A DNA stretch of 64,000 nt from Paenibacillus taichungensis (GCF_013359905.1 NZ_JABMCC010000112.1:513865-577864); one strand, 5' to 3'. Numbered from the stretch's first letter, positions 1-9,099 are shown. Made by a program: numbers and translations. The notes: generated by a model from the sequence alone, not told the origin.

Positions 1-251
1 TCAAAAAAGAGTCACTTGCGATCGTCCCTTCTGTCTCGGTCCTCTTCGGCTCAGAGCAGAATCCAACAACTCACTTTACTACTATTCCTGCCTTGTCACT
101 GCAACATTTTAAAAGCAGAACAAAGCATACTATTGCCGGAGTGCAATTCGGTCTGCATTAGCCGATATCGCCTCACGAACACAGTATACCAAAGTTCTGC
201 CCAAAGTTCACGTCTTATGTTCATTTTAACGGTGTAAATTCGACAAATTGT
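1..251. other. Left-edge intergenic region, no convincing gene
   Basis: This stretch lies downstream of the minus-strand birA gene. I find no open frame with a Shine-Dalgarno sequence on either strand. On the minus strand there is a possible extended -10 box (TGG followed by TATACT) at about 183-191, so a transcript could start here and run off the left edge into a gene that is not visible. The roughly 170 nt leader that would result has some short inverted repeats, but I could not match it to a named riboswitch. Confidence 0.4.
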
Positions 252-1229
252 TTAATTTATCAATGAAACTTCACCGGAGTATACCGATTCACGCTCACCG
301 TTTTTCTTCTCCAAAATCAATGCACCAGAAGGATCAAGCCCTATGGCTGTACCTTCGATGATACCCTGCGGATTAGCCACCTTAATTTCACGGTTCATGG
401 ATACGGACAAAGCTTCCCAGAGCGAAGAGATCACGCCGAACCCTTCTTTTTGATACAAATAATACAAACGCTCCAATTCCGAGAGAATGGCCGCTGCAAG
501 TTTGGTTCGGTCTATCGTTTGTCCGGTCTCCATCTTAAGTGAAGTAGCAATTGATATCAGATCCTCGGGATAATCCTTGGGATCGAAGTTCACATCTACG
601 CCTATGCCTGCGATACAGTACCGTAATTCGTGATCTTCAACGGTTGATTCAAGCAGAATCCCGCATACCTTGCGACCATCAATTAAAAGATCATTAGGCC
701 ATTTGATACCGGCATCAGCGCCTGTATACGATCTAATCGCACGACACACCGCCACACCCGTTAATAATGTAAGCTGTGGTGTTTTTTGCAGTGCAAGCTC
801 CGGACGCATTAGAACACTCATCCAGATGCCTCTTCCCGGTGGTGAGAACCATTTACGTCCAAAGCGGCCTCGTCCACCCGTCTGTTTTTCTGCCAGCACC
901 ACTGTCCCTTCGCCCTGCCCCTGTTCAGCCATGTGCTGAACATCACCTTGGGTGGACAATGTGGAATTCAGAATGATTGCCTTCCGACCAAACACCGTCG
1001 TTTCCAGTGCCAGTTGAAGCGCTGTGGCATCGATACTGTCCGGTTTCGTGACCAAGCGATACCCTTTGCGAGATACGGCTTCAAACTCATAACCCATGTC
1101 ACGCAGTTTGTTTACGTGCTTCCACACGGCCGTTCGGCTAATGGAAAGGTTGCGACTGATCTCTTCACCAGACACAAACTCTCCTTCTGCATTTAGTAAC
1201 ATATGTAACAGTTCCTCATGCTTTGTCAT
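252..1229 (-). CDS. birA: Bifunctional biotin-protein ligase / biotin operon repressor BirA
   Basis: The enzyme activates biotin with ATP and transfers it to a lysine of biotin-dependent carboxylases; in the bifunctional form it also represses biotin genes. The 325-aa protein has an N-terminal winged-helix segment (about residues 1-65, with SISRTAVWKHVNKLR as the recognition helix region). The catalytic domain follows, with the biotin/AMP-binding motif GGRGRFGRKW near residue 120 and the KWPNDL motif near 175. The C-terminal SH3-like part is present. The N-terminal DNA-binding domain marks it as the repressor type. The start overlaps the end of cca by 14 bp, so the two genes are probably cotranscribed, as in Bacillus. 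Confidence 0.95.
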   Translation of the reverse strand: MTKHEELLHMLLNAEGEFVSGEEISRNLSISRTAVWKHVNKLRDMGYEFEAVSRKGYRLVTKPDSIDATALQLALETTVFGRKAIILNSTLSTQGDVQHMAEQGQGEGTVVLAEKQTGGRGRFGRKWFSPPGRGIWMSVLMRPELALQKTPQLTLLTGVAVCRAIRSYTGADAGIKWPNDLLIDGRKVCGILLESTVEDHELRYCIAGIGVDVNFDPKDYPEDLISIATSLKMETGQTIDRTKLAAAILSELERLYYLYQKEGFGVISSLWEALSVSMNREIKVANPQGIIEGTAIGLDPSGALILEKKNGERESVYSGEVSLIN

Positions 1230-2514
1230 CTGCAGCCACCCGCTTTACTTCGTTGGTCAGCATGTCATGCTGATTCGCTATATTTCCGATCGCAGTCTCT
1301 CTTAAGAGATGTTTCATCAGTTGTCCAAGCCATGGTCCACCCTTACGTCCAAGCAGCTGTAGAATGTTCTCACCTGTAATTTGCAAATCTTTCAGTTCGT
1401 GCACCTTCATGGATTGGCTCCATGCAGCGCCTTGGGATTGTATTACCACGATCTGTTCTTCGTGTAGGACCTCTTGATCTCGCCAACCTAATGGAAGCAG
1501 TGGTTGAATAATGAGCCAGTCCTCTACTGCCTGACGTCCGCAAGACAGCACAGTTATGATCCATTCTGATCGCAGTGTCTCTTCATCCTTTTGCTCCTGT
1601 ATGACTTTCTGGATCAACTCTTCGACCTGCAGAACTCCATTAATGCGGGAACGATCTTCATTAGAAAACGTCCATTTTCGAAGCAAAGCATCTGCTTCAT
1701 CCTTGGTATAATGGCCTGCAATCAGTATCATGGACCAGCGCAACAAAACGTTCTGTTCCATTAATTGTTCCATATTAGACATGAGGGCTTTATTGAATCG
1801 TTCCCTGTGGATTGGTGCCTTCACATGCTCCAGTGCCTGACTGCGAAACAGCAATTCCAGACCGCGCAGCGGATGGGGGCCTGCCATCATTTTCACCATT
1901 TCGGTACGTACTCTCTCCATGGCGATATGTTGGAGCAGATCCTTTTGATGAACAAGCCCTTTCCAGGTGTTGTAGGCAATTTTGAAATCAAATACCGAAG
2001 CAAAACGAACACAGCGAAGCATGCGCAGCGCATCTTCACCAAACCGTTCTGTCGCCGATCCTACACATCTGACCCGTCCATCCTGGATATCCGATTGTCC
2101 GCCGAAAGGATCAACGATATTTCCGTCTTGATCCATAGCGAGAGCATTCATGGTGAAGTCACGCCGCTGCAAATCTTCTTTGACATCCTGCACAAATTGA
2201 ACGGCAGCGGGTCTTCGATTATCCTTATATTCAGATTCAGTGCGGAACGTTGTAACTTCAAAGTAAAAACCTCCTGAACGTACAGTAACCGTTCCATGCT
2301 GGAGGCCCGTAGGAATGCAATCCGCAAACAGTTCCATGACTTGCTCAGGAGAAGCGGACGTGGTGATATCCATATCATCCACGCTACGTTCCAGCAGTTC
2401 ATCACGCACACAACCACCGACCCAATAAGCTTCGTATCCTTTTTCATTTAATGTTCGCAGCACCTGTTCACTTTGTCTTGCCATTTCATGATCTACCTGT
2501 GTCCATTGAACCAC
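1216..2514 (-). CDS. cca: CCA tRNA nucleotidyltransferase
   Basis: It adds the 3'-terminal CCA to tRNAs without a nucleic acid template. The 432-aa protein is a class II enzyme. It has the nucleotidyltransferase signature GGCVRDELL near residue 35 with the metal-binding DDMDI motif just after, then the RRDFTMNALA motif near 115, and the head-neck-body region beyond residue 200. The length fits Bacillus-type enzymes. The start given is GTG; an in-frame ATG ten codons later (MARQSEQ) is a possible alternative. It sits between bshA and birA, which is the B. subtilis order. Confidence 0.94.
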   Translation of the reverse strand: MVQWTQVDHEMARQSEQVLRTLNEKGYEAYWVGGCVRDELLERSVDDMDITTSASPEQVMELFADCIPTGLQHGTVTVRSGGFYFEVTTFRTESEYKDNRRPAAVQFVQDVKEDLQRRDFTMNALAMDQDGNIVDPFGGQSDIQDGRVRCVGSATERFGEDALRMLRCVRFASVFDFKIAYNTWKGLVHQKDLLQHIAMERVRTEMVKMMAGPHPLRGLELLFRSQALEHVKAPIHRERFNKALMSNMEQLMEQNVLLRWSMILIAGHYTKDEADALLRKWTFSNEDRSRINGVLQVEELIQKVIQEQKDEETLRSEWIITVLSCGRQAVEDWLIIQPLLPLGWRDQEVLHEEQIVVIQSQGAAWSQSMKVHELKDLQITGENILQLLGRKGGPWLGQLMKHLLRETAIGNIANQHDMLTNEVKRVAADDKA

Positions 2515-2595
2515 TTACTCTCACCCCATAACTACGTGTTGCTTGGTGTGGCTTACACAGATATATTTCCAAGATGGAACAATCCTATCTGACAA

Positions 2596-3756
2596 TCAGC
2601 CACAAACCGGCTTCAGATTCGGAACTTCACGTCCCAGCACCCGGTAGTATATTTGTTCATATTCATGCCGAATAGCATCGTTGCAGAAATCATGGTGTGC
2701 CCGTTTCAGGCACGCTTCTCTAAAGTCCGCTGTCAAACGGTCGTCTGTCAACAAACGAATCGTGTTCTCCGCCATCGATTGCGTGTCACCGATTGGAGAC
2801 AAAAATCCGGTCTTGCCGTGCAATACCAATTCAGGGATCCCCCCTGCTATTGAACCAATGGTAGGTACACCACAAGCCATGGCTTCGAGTGCCACCAGAC
2901 CAAAGCTTTCCTTCTCCGACGGCAGCATAAGCACATCAGCCATTGAAATGACTTGAGCAATATCATCCTGCTTGCCTAGGAAATGGACCTTGTCATTCAG
3001 TCCAAGCTCATTAATCTTCCATTGAATCTTCGGCAAATCCGGTCCTTCTCCAACAAATAACAGTTTGGCTGGTACTTGCTCCTGTACTTGACGGAACACT
3101 TCTACCACATCCTGTGTTCTCTTCACTGGACGGAAGTTGGAAATATGCATCAGTATTTTTTCGTGAGGTGCTGCGAAGTCTCTACGCAGACTTGCTGCAT
3201 CACGTGGATAATAAATTCTTTTATCAATAAAGTTATAGGTCAGATCGATTGGACGCCTAATATCCAGCAAATCAACCGTTTCACGAATTAAATCCTGGGA
3301 TACGGCCGTAACCGCATCACTCTCGTTGATGGCAAGTCGAATCAGATCCTTCAGCGACTCATCCTGCGCCAGTACGGTAATATCTGTTCCGTGTAACGTT
3401 GTGACCACCTTTAAATCCTCACCAACCATTTGTTTTGCCAAGAAGGCACACACCGCATGGGGCACTGCATAATGTACATGCAGCAGATCCAGCTGCTGTG
3501 CTTTGGCTACTTGCGCCATTTTCGTGGCCAATGACAGGTCATACGGTGGATAACGGAAGACGTAATAATCGTTGACCTCAACTTCATGATAAAAAATATT
3601 TTTCTGAAATTTACCCAGTCTAAACGGGATACTATTGGCAATAAAGTGAACCTGGTGACCCTGTTCGGCAAGCAATTTGCCCAGCTCCGTTGCGACAACG
3701 CCAGACCCTCCGAGGGACGGATAACAGGTAATACCAATTTTTAGCTTTTGATCCAT
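2596..3756 (-). CDS. bshA: N-acetyl-alpha-D-glucosaminyl L-malate synthase BshA
   Basis: It catalyses the first step of bacillithiol synthesis, joining UDP-GlcNAc to L-malate. The 386-aa protein is a GT4-type retaining glycosyltransferase. It has a glycine-rich N-terminal loop (SLGGSGVVATELGK near residue 15) and the C-terminal nucleotide-sugar motif EKESFGLVALEAMACG near residue 285, including the ExxxxxxxE pair typical of GT4. The next gene downstream, after a gap of about 300 bases that contains no other gene start, is cca; the next gene upstream is bshB1, the deacetylase for the following step. Product name and pathway follow from that adjacency and close family resemblance. Confidence 0.95.
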   Translation of the reverse strand: MDQKLKIGITCYPSLGGSGVVATELGKLLAEQGHQVHFIANSIPFRLGKFQKNIFYHEVEVNDYYVFRYPPYDLSLATKMAQVAKAQQLDLLHVHYAVPHAVCAFLAKQMVGEDLKVVTTLHGTDITVLAQDESLKDLIRLAINESDAVTAVSQDLIRETVDLLDIRRPIDLTYNFIDKRIYYPRDAASLRRDFAAPHEKILMHISNFRPVKRTQDVVEVFRQVQEQVPAKLLFVGEGPDLPKIQWKINELGLNDKVHFLGKQDDIAQVISMADVLMLPSEKESFGLVALEAMACGVPTIGSIAGGIPELVLHGKTGFLSPIGDTQSMAENTIRLLTDDRLTADFREACLKRAHHDFCNDAIRHEYEQIYYRVLGREVPNLKPVCG

Positions 3757-3852
3757 CCGGTGGACGCTCCTTTAATCTCCCGCGTGTGCAGGTTGATGTA
3801 ATGCAACGGAAATGCAATTGATAAATGATTTATACGAGCAAGTTCGATCGTT

Positions 3853-4554
3853 TTATGACTTGGCTGCTTGGCCAAATTGATGAACTACATAAGGTGTAAT
3901 GCTAGCGAACCCTTCTGCAAAAGGAATGAGGCTCCGCTGTCCGAGCAAAGAATCCCGGGCTTTCACACGTTCAATATATCCTTGAGTCAATGGAGTGGCA
4001 ACTGCGCCTTCTCCCAATTCGAACTGGGAACGATAACTTAGCAATGAATTTTCCTTCTGCTCATAGTGTTCCGTAATATCCACAATCAAATCCGTTGGTC
4101 CGATATCGTTAATGAAGTAAAAATACAATTCTTTCACTTGAACTGCGGGCATGTCCGGCTTATAGTTTCTAAGCTTGGCATTAAAGACAGCCTCCTGCAC
4201 CAGCTTGCTGCACATTACATGATCTGGGTGACGATCCTCCCAATATGGCGCAAACACGATTCGAGGGGCATGACGCCGTATCTCGGCAGTCACAGCTTCG
4301 ATGTGTTCAGGAGTAATATACAGCCCCCGATCAGGCAAACCGAGATTGCTTCGACACGAAAGACCGAGGACGCGGGAGGCTTGCTCCGCTTCCTCGGCTC
4401 TGCGCTCTACCGTCCCGTTGGAAGACATCTCCGCTCGGGTCAGATCACACACGCCTACTTTCAGTCCAGCTGCAGTATGTTTGGCAATCGTTCCTGCCAT
4501 CCCAATCTCTGCATCATCCGCGTGTGCACCAAATATGAGAATGTCCAAACTCAT
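3853..4554 (-). CDS. bshB1: Bacillithiol biosynthesis deacetylase BshB1
   Basis: It removes the acetyl group from GlcNAc-malate, the second step of bacillithiol synthesis. The 233-aa LmbE/PIG-L family protein has the zinc-site motif AHADDAEIG near residue 10. The family signature is more often HPDD; AHADD is the variant seen in BshB1-type proteins. The second motif HPDHV lies near residue 110. It is followed by bshA (97 bp gap) and preceded by mgsA, whose stop codon overlaps its start by 4 bp. The gene order mgsA-bshB1-bshA matches B. subtilis ypjF-ypjG-ypjH. Confidence 0.94.
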   Translation of the reverse strand: MSLDILIFGAHADDAEIGMAGTIAKHTAAGLKVGVCDLTRAEMSSNGTVERRAEEAEQASRVLGLSCRSNLGLPDRGLYITPEHIEAVTAEIRRHAPRIVFAPYWEDRHPDHVMCSKLVQEAVFNAKLRNYKPDMPAVQVKELYFYFINDIGPTDLIVDITEHYEQKENSLLSYRSQFELGEGAVATPLTQGYIERVKARDSLLGQRSLIPFAEGFASITPYVVHQFGQAAKS

Positions 4555-4991
4555 TGAGCATCACCCGAATTCAATCCACCCTCAGGCTTGTATTTATGTA
4601 CAAGCTCTCTCCAGCCAAAATCACCGCGATCGAGCGCTTTGACGAGAATTTCTGCAGTTGCAATATTCGTAGCAAGCGGAATCCCCTGTACATCGCACAG
4701 ACGCAGCAAAGCGTTAATATCTGGTTCATGAGGCTGTGCCATCAATGGATCACGCAGGAAAATAATCAAATCCATCTCATTTTGTGCAACCAAGGCTCCG
4801 ATCTGTTGATCTCCGCCCAGTGGACCGGATTCAAACCGATGGATTTGTAGTGAGGTTCCTTCCATAATACGAAGACCTGTTGTACCTGTCGAGTATAATT
4901 GATGGTCTGTAAATACGTTTTCGTAGGCTGTCACGAAGTTAACCATCTCTTCTTTTTTGCGATCATGGGCAATAAATGCAATTTTCAACAT
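4551..4991 (-). CDS. mgsA: Methylglyoxal synthase MgsA
   Basis: It converts dihydroxyacetone phosphate to methylglyoxal and phosphate, a glycolytic bypass. The 146-aa protein shows the family landmarks: IAHDRKKEEM at residues 7-16, the phosphate-binding STGTTG near 40, SGPLGGDQQIG near 61 with the catalytic Asp, and FLRDPL near 84. Length is normal. It shares a 4-bp overlap with bshB1, so coupled translation is likely. The connection is biologically sensible because bacillithiol takes part in methylglyoxal detoxification in Bacillus (established for B. subtilis; inferred here). Confidence 0.95.
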   Translation of the reverse strand: MLKIAFIAHDRKKEEMVNFVTAYENVFTDHQLYSTGTTGLRIMEGTSLQIHRFESGPLGGDQQIGALVAQNEMDLIIFLRDPLMAQPHEPDINALLRLCDVQGIPLATNIATAEILVKALDRGDFGWRELVHKYKPEGGLNSGDAQ

Positions 4992-5012
4992 GACAATCTC
5001 CTTTTAGTGTGT

Positions 5013-5215
5013 GTTCAAAAAGTCAGGTTTTCAGCACCAAGAAGGTTGGATGAAGCTAGGGACTGAGTAGCGGAGCTACACGTTTTCGGAGAAAACGGCT
5101 TCGGAAGCATATGCTTGCGAACCTACGTGAGCAACGGAAGGCCTGGCTTCATTCAAGATTCGATGTCGTATACGCTTCTCGAGTGACCTCGTGATCAAAA
5201 GTTGACTTTTTGAAC
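5013..5215. repeat. Small element with 13-bp perfect terminal inverted repeats
   Basis: The mgsA-dapB gap is filled by a segment of about 200 bp bounded by GTTCAAAAAGTCA at 5013-5025 and its exact reverse complement at 5203-5215. The interior has no gene and contains shorter inverted repeats around 5092-5115. Size, placement and perfect ends suggest a MITE-like non-autonomous element or a family of intergenic palindromic repeats. No second copy with these ends was found in the window. Confidence 0.55.
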
Positions 5216-5223
5216 TACCTCTT

Positions 5224-6027
5224 TTAGTCGATAAAGTGATCAAATCCGTAGATAAGTCCTGTATATTCCATAACCTTCTGTACACCAATCTTAACACCAG
5301 GCATATAACCTGCACGCTCATAGGAATCATGACGGATTTTGAGGGATTGGCCAAAGTCTCCAAATACCACTTCCTGCTGGGCGAATACCCCCGGCAACCG
5401 AACACTATGAATTCGGAAACCATTATAATATCCACCACGCGATCCTTCGATCGTCTCTTCTTCATTCGGATTACCCTGACGAAGTTCCTCGCGGTTTGCT
5501 GCAATTAGCTCGGCTGTTTTGATTGCTGTACCCGAAGGAGCATCCAGCTTCTGATCCCCGTGATATTCGATGATCTCCACATTCGGCATATGTTTGGCAG
5601 CCTGTGCGGCAAATCTCATCATCAGAATAGCACCGATTGAGAAGTTCGGGGCAATCAACCCTCCAATTCCTTTGTCCTGACACTGCTTGTCCAGCTGTTC
5701 GATCTGTTCCGGCGTAAAGCCGGTAACACCCATAACAGGTCTGACCCCATGACGGATCGCAATCTCTGTATGAGCAAAGGCATATTGAGGGACTGTGAAG
5801 TCCACCATAACCTGTGGTTTAGTCTCTGCAAAAGCCATCTCGATATCATCGGTCAGAAGCACCCCACATTCGGACAGACCGACAAGTGTTCCGGCATCCG
5901 TGCCTACTCCGGAGCGGTTGACCGCTGCGGCGAGCTCTAGTTCAGGATCTTGAAGCACCAGTTTCACTACTTCACGGCCCATCCGGCCAGCTGCTCCGAT
6001 TACGGCAACTCTTATTACTTCACTCAT
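5224..6027 (-). CDS. dapB: 4-hydroxy-tetrahydrodipicolinate reductase DapB
   Basis: It reduces hydroxy-tetrahydrodipicolinate with NAD(P)H in the lysine/diaminopimelate pathway, feeding cell wall and spore dipicolinate precursors. The 267-aa protein has the N-terminal dinucleotide-binding GAAGRMG at residues 11-17, the VDFT motif near 85 and the substrate motif KLDAPSGTA near 165. The catalytic region reads EYHGDQK, whereas the usual family motif has two adjacent histidines; the first is kept and the second is glycine. The gene lies downstream of a TPR protein and upstream of mgsA, as in B. subtilis. Confidence 0.94.
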   Translation of the reverse strand: MSEVIRVAVIGAAGRMGREVVKLVLQDPELELAAAVNRSGVGTDAGTLVGLSECGVLLTDDIEMAFAETKPQVMVDFTVPQYAFAHTEIAIRHGVRPVMGVTGFTPEQIEQLDKQCQDKGIGGLIAPNFSIGAILMMRFAAQAAKHMPNVEIIEYHGDQKLDAPSGTAIKTAELIAANREELRQGNPNEEETIEGSRGGYYNGFRIHSVRLPGVFAQQEVVFGDFGQSLKIRHDSYERAGYMPGVKIGVQKVMEYTGLIYGFDHFID

Positions 6028-6107
6028 CTTGACTGCATCTCCTCACTATATTGGTTCGATTGGTTAAATCCATTCAAAAGATCTCCATCCCGCTATGAAA
6101 CGGCATC

Positions 6108-6632
6108 TTATTGAATGGATTTCATACGCTGCTTAATTTCCTGTAACAATAGATGCAGTTGATCATTCTGCGGGTCCAGCAACAATGCGTCACGAACGGA
6201 ACGGGTTGCAAGGTCGAACTCATTCAGATCACTGTGAGCAAGAGCAAGCATGATATGAGCTTCCACATATAACGGGTCAAGTTTTACTGCCTGTTTCAGC
6301 AGATCGGCCGCCTGCACATATCGTTCATGCGTTCCGTTTCCGGCCTGTTCAAGCAGCACCTTGGCCTGAAGGCTTATCTGTTTGGCTTCCAGGGTCTGCA
6401 AATGCAAAACATACTCCTCTATCCCTTGTGACAGTTCAACAGCCTTACGGGCATATTCAAGCGCTGGAACAAGGTGTTGACTACGAGCATGTGTAATGGA
6501 ACAACGATAATAGAGCTCCGCATGTTCCGGGTAAGCATTAATGGCAGATTCAAACCAACGAATCGCCTGCTCAAAATCATTTTGCAAAATACAGCGGTAA
6601 GCATGCTGCATATACTCTTCCGGTTTCATCAT
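6108..6632 (-). CDS. Tetratricopeptide repeat protein
   Basis: A 174-aa protein built of TPR-like helices. Repeats can be seen from about residue 5 (AYRCILQNDFEQAIRWFESA), near 40 (AELYYRCSITHARSQHLVPA), and near 120-165 (DPLYVEAHIMLALAHSDL, then a further unit). It has no signal peptide or membrane segment, so it is likely a cytoplasmic scaffold. A longer open frame exists upstream, but it would overlap the pyrophosphohydrolase gene. The ATG at 6632 has GGGGGAGG nine bases before it and is preferred; ATG at 6629 follows directly. The partner is unknown. Confidence 0.78.
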   Translation of the reverse strand: MMKPEEYMQHAYRCILQNDFEQAIRWFESAINAYPEHAELYYRCSITHARSQHLVPALEYARKAVELSQGIEEYVLHLQTLEAKQISLQAKVLLEQAGNGTHERYVQAADLLKQAVKLDPLYVEAHIMLALAHSDLNEFDLATRSVRDALLLDPQNDQLHLLLQEIKQRMKSIQ

Positions 6633-6684
6633 CCAAGCTGTCCCTCCCCCATTGAGGTGATGGTACAGCATATGTAATCTACGC

Positions 6685-7014
6685 CTAATCGGTGTTTTTT
6701 GGCGTCCACCGATTTGCATCGCGTGTGTTAAATTTATGCATGACTTTGTCGTGCGCCTCTGCCAGATCGATCCCGAGAGAGTTAGCAAAACAAATCGTGA
6801 TAAATAAAATGTCCCCGAGCTCAAGCTCAATGGAATTGTCTGCTTCGGAAGATTTTTTCGGTTTTTCACCGAACTCGTGATTCACTTCCCTTGCAAGCTC
6901 TCCCACCTCTTCAGACATACGGGCGAGCATGGCCAGCGGGCTGAAGTATCCTTCTTTGAACTGGGAAATATACAGATCAACCTCACGCTGCATTTCTGCA
7001 ATGCTTTTCTCCAT
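6685..7014 (-). CDS. MazG-like nucleotide pyrophosphohydrolase (YpjD type)
   Basis: A 109-aa all-alpha NTP pyrophosphohydrolase of the MazG superfamily, predicted to hydrolyse non-canonical or excess (d)NTPs. The metal-binding signature is visible: EEVGELAREV near residue 35 and LELGDILFITICFANSLGIDL near 65, giving the ExxE and ExxD acidic sets. Length fits the single-domain YpjD subgroup. It lies upstream of the TPR gene and dapB, and divergent from the YitT-family gene. In B. subtilis ypjD is also next to dapB and ypjC. Confidence 0.88.
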   Translation of the reverse strand: MEKSIAEMQREVDLYISQFKEGYFSPLAMLARMSEEVGELAREVNHEFGEKPKKSSEADNSIELELGDILFITICFANSLGIDLAEAHDKVMHKFNTRDANRWTPKNTD

Positions 7015-7187
7015 GAGAACGGATTCTCCTTTTGAAATTGTGTCGTATTTGTTCCTAATATATCAGTTATTTAGATTCACTTCCACCATCATAAACGACA
7101 AATCATTTTTAAAGAATCAATAAACAGGTATACTAAGATGGGAATGATTGCTTTCTCATTCTAATTTGTAAAACGGAGAGGGAACTT

Positions 7188-8057
7188 ATGAGCACTTCCA
7201 AAACCTGGGTTCAATTCAAATTGATTCTCCCCATCCTATTGGGTACGGCATTGTATGCCTTTGGACTTCTGTACTTCATCATCCCCAACCAGCTCATGGA
7301 AGGCGGCGTAACCGGGATTACGGTCCTGCTGAATTATGCATTCAACATCTCTCCTTCGCTTACAACCTTGGTCGTTAATATTCCACTCTTTCTAGTGGGG
7401 CTCAAGATTTTGGGCGGCAGACAGATGATTTATACAGGCGTGGGTATAGGTGCGCTTACGGTGTTCCTGTGGTTATTTGAAAAAATGATTGATCTTGGCT
7501 GGATTGAACCGCTGCATACCGAGAATGACCTTTTACTTGCGGCGCTTTACGCTGGGGTTACATTGGGAGCAGGCCTTGGAATCGTTTTCCGCTGGGGCGG
7601 AACGACAGGTGGTTCTGACATCATAGCCCGCATTCTTAATCGAAAATATGGCTGGAGTATGGGACGTGTACTATTAGGTATCGATTTCATCATTATTGGT
7701 ATCTCACTCGTCTACATTCCCAAAGAAAAAATACTGTATACCCTTGTGGCTGTATTTATCGCCTCTAAAGTAATCGACTTCATTCAGGAAGGGGCTTATT
7801 CGGCCCGCGCATTTATGATCATCAGTGATCATGCACCTGAGATTGCAGATTTGATTACCCGTGATATGGATCGCGGCGTAACGCTCATTCCAGCCATTGG
7901 TGCGTATTCGAAACAAGCCAAACATGTTGCTTACTGTGTCATCTCCAGGCAGGAATTCAGACGTTTGCAGACGATTGTGCGTTCGGTTGATCCTAGAGCA
8001 TTTGTTATTATTAGCGATGTGCATGACGTACATGGAGAAGGATTTAAGGAAAGCTGA
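7188..8057 (+). CDS. YitT-family membrane protein (YpjC type, DUF2179 C-terminus)
   Basis: The 289-aa protein has about five or six hydrophobic segments in its first 190 residues, beginning at about residue 10 and including GGTTGGSDIIARIL near 145. The soluble C-terminal domain of about 80 residues (DUF2179-like) contains DRGVTLIPAIGAYSKQ. Function in the family is unproven; transport has been suggested. It is the only plus-strand gene in the first 36 kb. The start is supported by GGAGAGGG before the ATG. By position it corresponds to B. subtilis ypjC, although the strand differs from its neighbours here. Confidence 0.85.
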   Translation: MSTSKTWVQFKLILPILLGTALYAFGLLYFIIPNQLMEGGVTGITVLLNYAFNISPSLTTLVVNIPLFLVGLKILGGRQMIYTGVGIGALTVFLWLFEKMIDLGWIEPLHTENDLLLAALYAGVTLGAGLGIVFRWGGTTGGSDIIARILNRKYGWSMGRVLLGIDFIIIGISLVYIPKEKILYTLVAVFIASKVIDFIQEGAYSARAFMIISDHAPEIADLITRDMDRGVTLIPAIGAYSKQAKHVAYCVISRQEFRRLQTIVRSVDPRAFVIISDVHDVHGEGFKES

Positions 8058-8072
8058 ACTTTATACTTGTAC

Positions 8073-8138
8073 AAAAAGAAAACCTCTATCTTCAAGAGAA
8101 GCGCCACCAGCTGGCCTTCCTTGTAGACAGAGGTCTTT
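8073..8138. terminator. Bidirectional terminator between ypjC-like gene and ypjB
   Basis: A long imperfect hairpin, with ACCTCT at 8082-8087 pairing AGAGGT at 8129-8134 and further pairing inside, lies between convergent genes. It has T-rich flanks on both sides, stronger when read on the minus strand. Confidence 0.6.
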
Positions 8139-8163
8139 GTCATATCATGATGACAGTAATAGC

Positions 8164-9033
8164 TCAACGACGAAACGGAAAAATGCCTTGCTGCTGTGCC
8201 CGATATTTACGGTAACCCGCATAACTTAGTGCTGCTATGATTATGGAAGTAATCAGCAATCCGGCCGCCCTGCGATTGGGCCCCTGAACAAACGGTACAA
8301 AGGCACTTTCGTCCTTTTCACGACCAAACAACTGGTTCACCAACTCTTCACCATGGGCTACCATACTCTTTAATTGTGCGATGTCAATCTGCTTGGCCTC
8401 AGTCAGACCTTTGGTATGAGATAACCAGGCGTCCAGTTGGGCGATCTCGTAAGGTTCTCGGCGGATCATCGCTGCAGGCCGGATCGTCTCGTAATGCTCC
8501 TCCAGCAAGGCATAGCGGCCTGCTATTATCGCCGAACTTAACTGCTGGTCTGCCGCGGTTGACAGCGCATCAATATCATTTTTTACAATTTTATAATATT
8601 GGAGCCATAGAGGTTTGGCCGGGTTGGCGAGACTATCTGCCGCAAGTCGAAGTTTGGCAGAAGCCTGCTGCAAAGACGCATCATCACTTTTCACCCTGAC
8701 CGCAGCTTCTTTTACTTCAACAATGGTCTCGGATAGGGCATGAATGCCTTCTACAGTAGTCTGACCCTCAAAGGATATATGCTCCAGACCTTTACTGATT
8801 CGCAAAATACTGCCTCTAACCTCTTCAATATCATTCTCCAAGGCATGTCGATACAGCAGGGCTGCTTCTTCATTTAATTGCTCAATTGAATTTTTGGCTG
8901 ATACTTGCTGATCTGTATTTCCGTTCGCATCTGTACTTTCCGCTGATACGCTGTATGACAAGTTCGTCCAGAACAGTAGAGTCATGAACGACACCACCAC
9001 AAATCCAGTTTTGATCCTGAACGTTCTCTTCAT
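8164..9033 (-). CDS. ypjB: Sporulation protein YpjB
   Basis: A 289-aa exported protein. Residues 1-30 form a signal peptide (KRTFRIK, then a hydrophobic run ending YSVSAES). A mostly helical extracytoplasmic region follows, and a transmembrane helix near the C-terminus (AAGLLITSIIIAALSYAGY) is followed by basic residues. In B. subtilis ypjB is a sporulation gene of unclear function, located next to ypjA and qcr, as here. The ATG at 9033 has GGGAGGG eight to nine bases before it; in-frame ATGs up to 9054 lack a better site. Confidence 0.82.
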   Translation of the reverse strand: MKRTFRIKTGFVVVSFMTLLFWTNLSYSVSAESTDANGNTDQQVSAKNSIEQLNEEAALLYRHALENDIEEVRGSILRISKGLEHISFEGQTTVEGIHALSETIVEVKEAAVRVKSDDASLQQASAKLRLAADSLANPAKPLWLQYYKIVKNDIDALSTAADQQLSSAIIAGRYALLEEHYETIRPAAMIRREPYEIAQLDAWLSHTKGLTEAKQIDIAQLKSMVAHGEELVNQLFGREKDESAFVPFVQGPNRRAAGLLITSIIIAALSYAGYRKYRAQQQGIFPFRR

Positions 9034-9099
9034 GGACATCCCTCCCACCATCAATGTATGGCAGGGAAGAGTTCCTTAGAACAAGCTTACATGATGAAA

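Noticed and set aside
1..200. T-box or other riboswitch reading off the left edge
   Set aside because: An AGTAGT motif and hairpins are present on the minus strand, but no T-box core or other conserved riboswitch sequence is visible before the edge.
16..237. 73-codon plus-strand frame at the left edge
   Set aside because: No ribosome-binding site, low-complexity Ser/Leu-rich product, and the region looks like a leader of a minus-strand gene.
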